Origin: Flavobacterium sp. BFFFF1
GTDB taxonomy: Bacteria; Bacteroidota; Bacteroidia; Flavobacteriales; Flavobacteriaceae
Assembly (NCBI RefSeq): GCF_002256285.1
Contig: NZ_NKJE01000004.1
Span: 149,745-213,744, forward strand
Direction of reading: 5' to 3'
DNA: 64,000 nt
Shown: positions 63,257-64,000 of the stretch, in pieces
Position numbering within the stretch: the stretch's first letter is position 1
Layout: each line of letters opens with the position of its first letter
Made by a program: the position numbers and the translations under genes
Notes under the pieces: generated by a model
Told to the model about the DNA's origin: nothing
Databases searched by the model: none
What the model saw: only the letters and a program-made list of their open reading frames with translations

Positions 63257-63264
63257 CAAAAGTA
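63257..63264 (-). promoter_or_regulatory. -7-like box before the L,D-transpeptidase gene
   Basis: TACTTTTG on the minus strand fits TAnnTTTG, 25 nt before the ATG. No good -33 box. Confidence 0.4.
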
Positions 63265-63362
63265 TCCTCAAGGACAACTTTTCCCATTACAAAATTATTG
63301 AATTACGTTACAGGTTTTTTACCCCGTATTTTGCGTATTTTAGTGCTGCTAAAAAATTTGCT

Positions 63363-64000
63363 TTGAAAGAACCGAAAAAACCTGGAATAATGCAGCTGCT
63401 AAAGCCCTACAAAGGCATGTTAATGCTACTGCTGCTTTTTACATTATTCAGCAATGCCATCAACCTTTGGCTGCCAAAGATCATTTCAAGAAGCATTGAC
63501 GCCTTTGAGAAAAAAGACTTTGAATTCCGTCCCGTGCTGATTGAATTCACCATTGCCGTTGTCGCCATTTTTATCTTTGGCTACCTGCAAAGTATCATCC
63601 AAACTTACGCATCAGAGAAAGTCGCACGCGACCTGCGCAATAGGCTTTCGGATAAAATTTCCCGCCAGAGCTACGCCTATATCGAAGAGGCAAATCCTTC
63701 GAAGTTGCTCACAAACCTTACCGCCGATATCGATTCGATAAAGATGTTTGTATCACAGGCAATTGTGGCAGTGGTTTCTTCTTTATTCATAATCATTGGG
63801 GCGAGCATCCTTTTGTTCTCGATCAATTGGAAACTGGCGCTTTGTGTCATTGCAATTATTCCAATCATTGGCATCACCTTTTTTATGGTACTGAAAAAAG
63901 TCCGCGCGCTGTTTATTGAAAGCCGTGCCGTAACCGACAGCCTGAATAAGGTAATCAGCGAAAGTGTCCTTGGTGCCGCCATCATCCGTGTGGTCAATTC
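63363..64000 (+). CDS. ABC exporter, membrane domain, 5' part only
   Basis: Partial: runs off the window end. The first codon may be TTG at 63363 (KEPKKPGIMQLLKPYKG) or ATG at 63390. Membrane helices include LMLLLLFTLFSNAINLWLPKIIS, FTIAVVAIFIFGYLQSIIQTY, and IVAVVSSLFIIIGASILLFS. YASEKVARDLRNRLSDKI and LLTNLTADIDSIKMF are the coupling-helix regions of type I exporters fused to an ATPase. The ATPase part is outside the window, so the substrate is unknown. Confidence 0.85.
   Translation, partial: MKEPKKPGIMQLLKPYKGMLMLLLLFTLFSNAINLWLPKIISRSIDAFEKKDFEFRPVLIEFTIAVVAIFIFGYLQSIIQTYASEKVARDLRNRLSDKISRQSYAYIEEANPSKLLTNLTADIDSIKMFVSQAIVAVVSSLFIIIGASILLFSINWKLALCVIAIIPIIGITFFMVLKKVRALFIESRAVTDSLNKVISESVLGAAIIRVVN

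Noticed and set aside
63310..63340. CGTATTTTGCGTATTTT near the ABC exporter as a shared operator
   Set aside because: Direct, not inverted, copies of CGTATT; the inverted half is absent at the right distance.

Overview
The window looks like a chromosome segment of a Flavobacterium-type Bacteroidota. Support comes from two very large secreted proteins with type IX secretion (T9SS) C-terminal sorting domains, TAnnTTTG-type -7 boxes, SusC-like barrel proteins, GSCFA, DUF4136 and DUF6252-like families, and the fused E1 alpha/beta form of branched-chain oxoacid dehydrogenase. No prophage, IS transposase or CRISPR array was seen.

Layout. 1-2.3 kb: 3' part of urocanate hydratase (hutU), a 54-residue membrane protein and a DUF4136 lipoprotein. 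2.97-7.6 kb (minus strand): branched-chain amino acid catabolism, E2, ilvE and fused E1. 7.7-20.1 kb (minus): a nearly complete phenylacetate degradation operon, paaE-A-B-C-D-G-H-I-J-Z, enoyl-CoA hydratase and paaY. A TetR-family gene lies upstream and an 18-bp perfect palindrome sits in the paaE promoter. No phenylacetate-CoA ligase (paaK) is present. With hutU this forms an amino-acid and aromatic catabolism island. 20.4-26.3 kb (minus): a T9SS-exported protein with 13 near-identical Ig-like repeats, preceded by a formylglycine-generating-enzyme-like secreted protein. 26.6-28.2 kb (plus): a VOC-family protein and a membrane acyltransferase.

28.2-41.6 kb (minus) is the most unusual part: three paralogous TPR-histidine kinases, two nearly identical LuxR-type response regulators, two homologous small membrane/coiled-coil proteins, two homologous lipoproteins and two secreted beta-propeller proteins. 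Four operon heads in this block, and a fifth site before the FGE-like gene, carry the same 20-bp inverted repeat AATACG-N8-CGTATT. In three of them it lies 58-59 nt before the start codon. I read this as a duplicated, self-regulated envelope signalling system with its own regulon; that reading is inference from sequence.

41.7-64 kb is mostly housekeeping: GSCFA protein, alaS, M23 peptidase, MerR regulator, LemA/TPM module, TonB-receptor-like barrel, der, era, initiator tRNA, an 1818-residue T9SS protein, an L,D-transpeptidase and the start of an ABC exporter. Between the GSCFA gene and alaS lies a degenerate 21-22 bp minisatellite of about 15 units.

Several repeat classes are interspersed. 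Four copies of a hairpin element have conserved ends and co-varying arms. A short palindromic repeat occurs in intergenic DNA and once inside the E2 coding sequence. Many spacers carry tandem 7-9 bp words with inverted partners.
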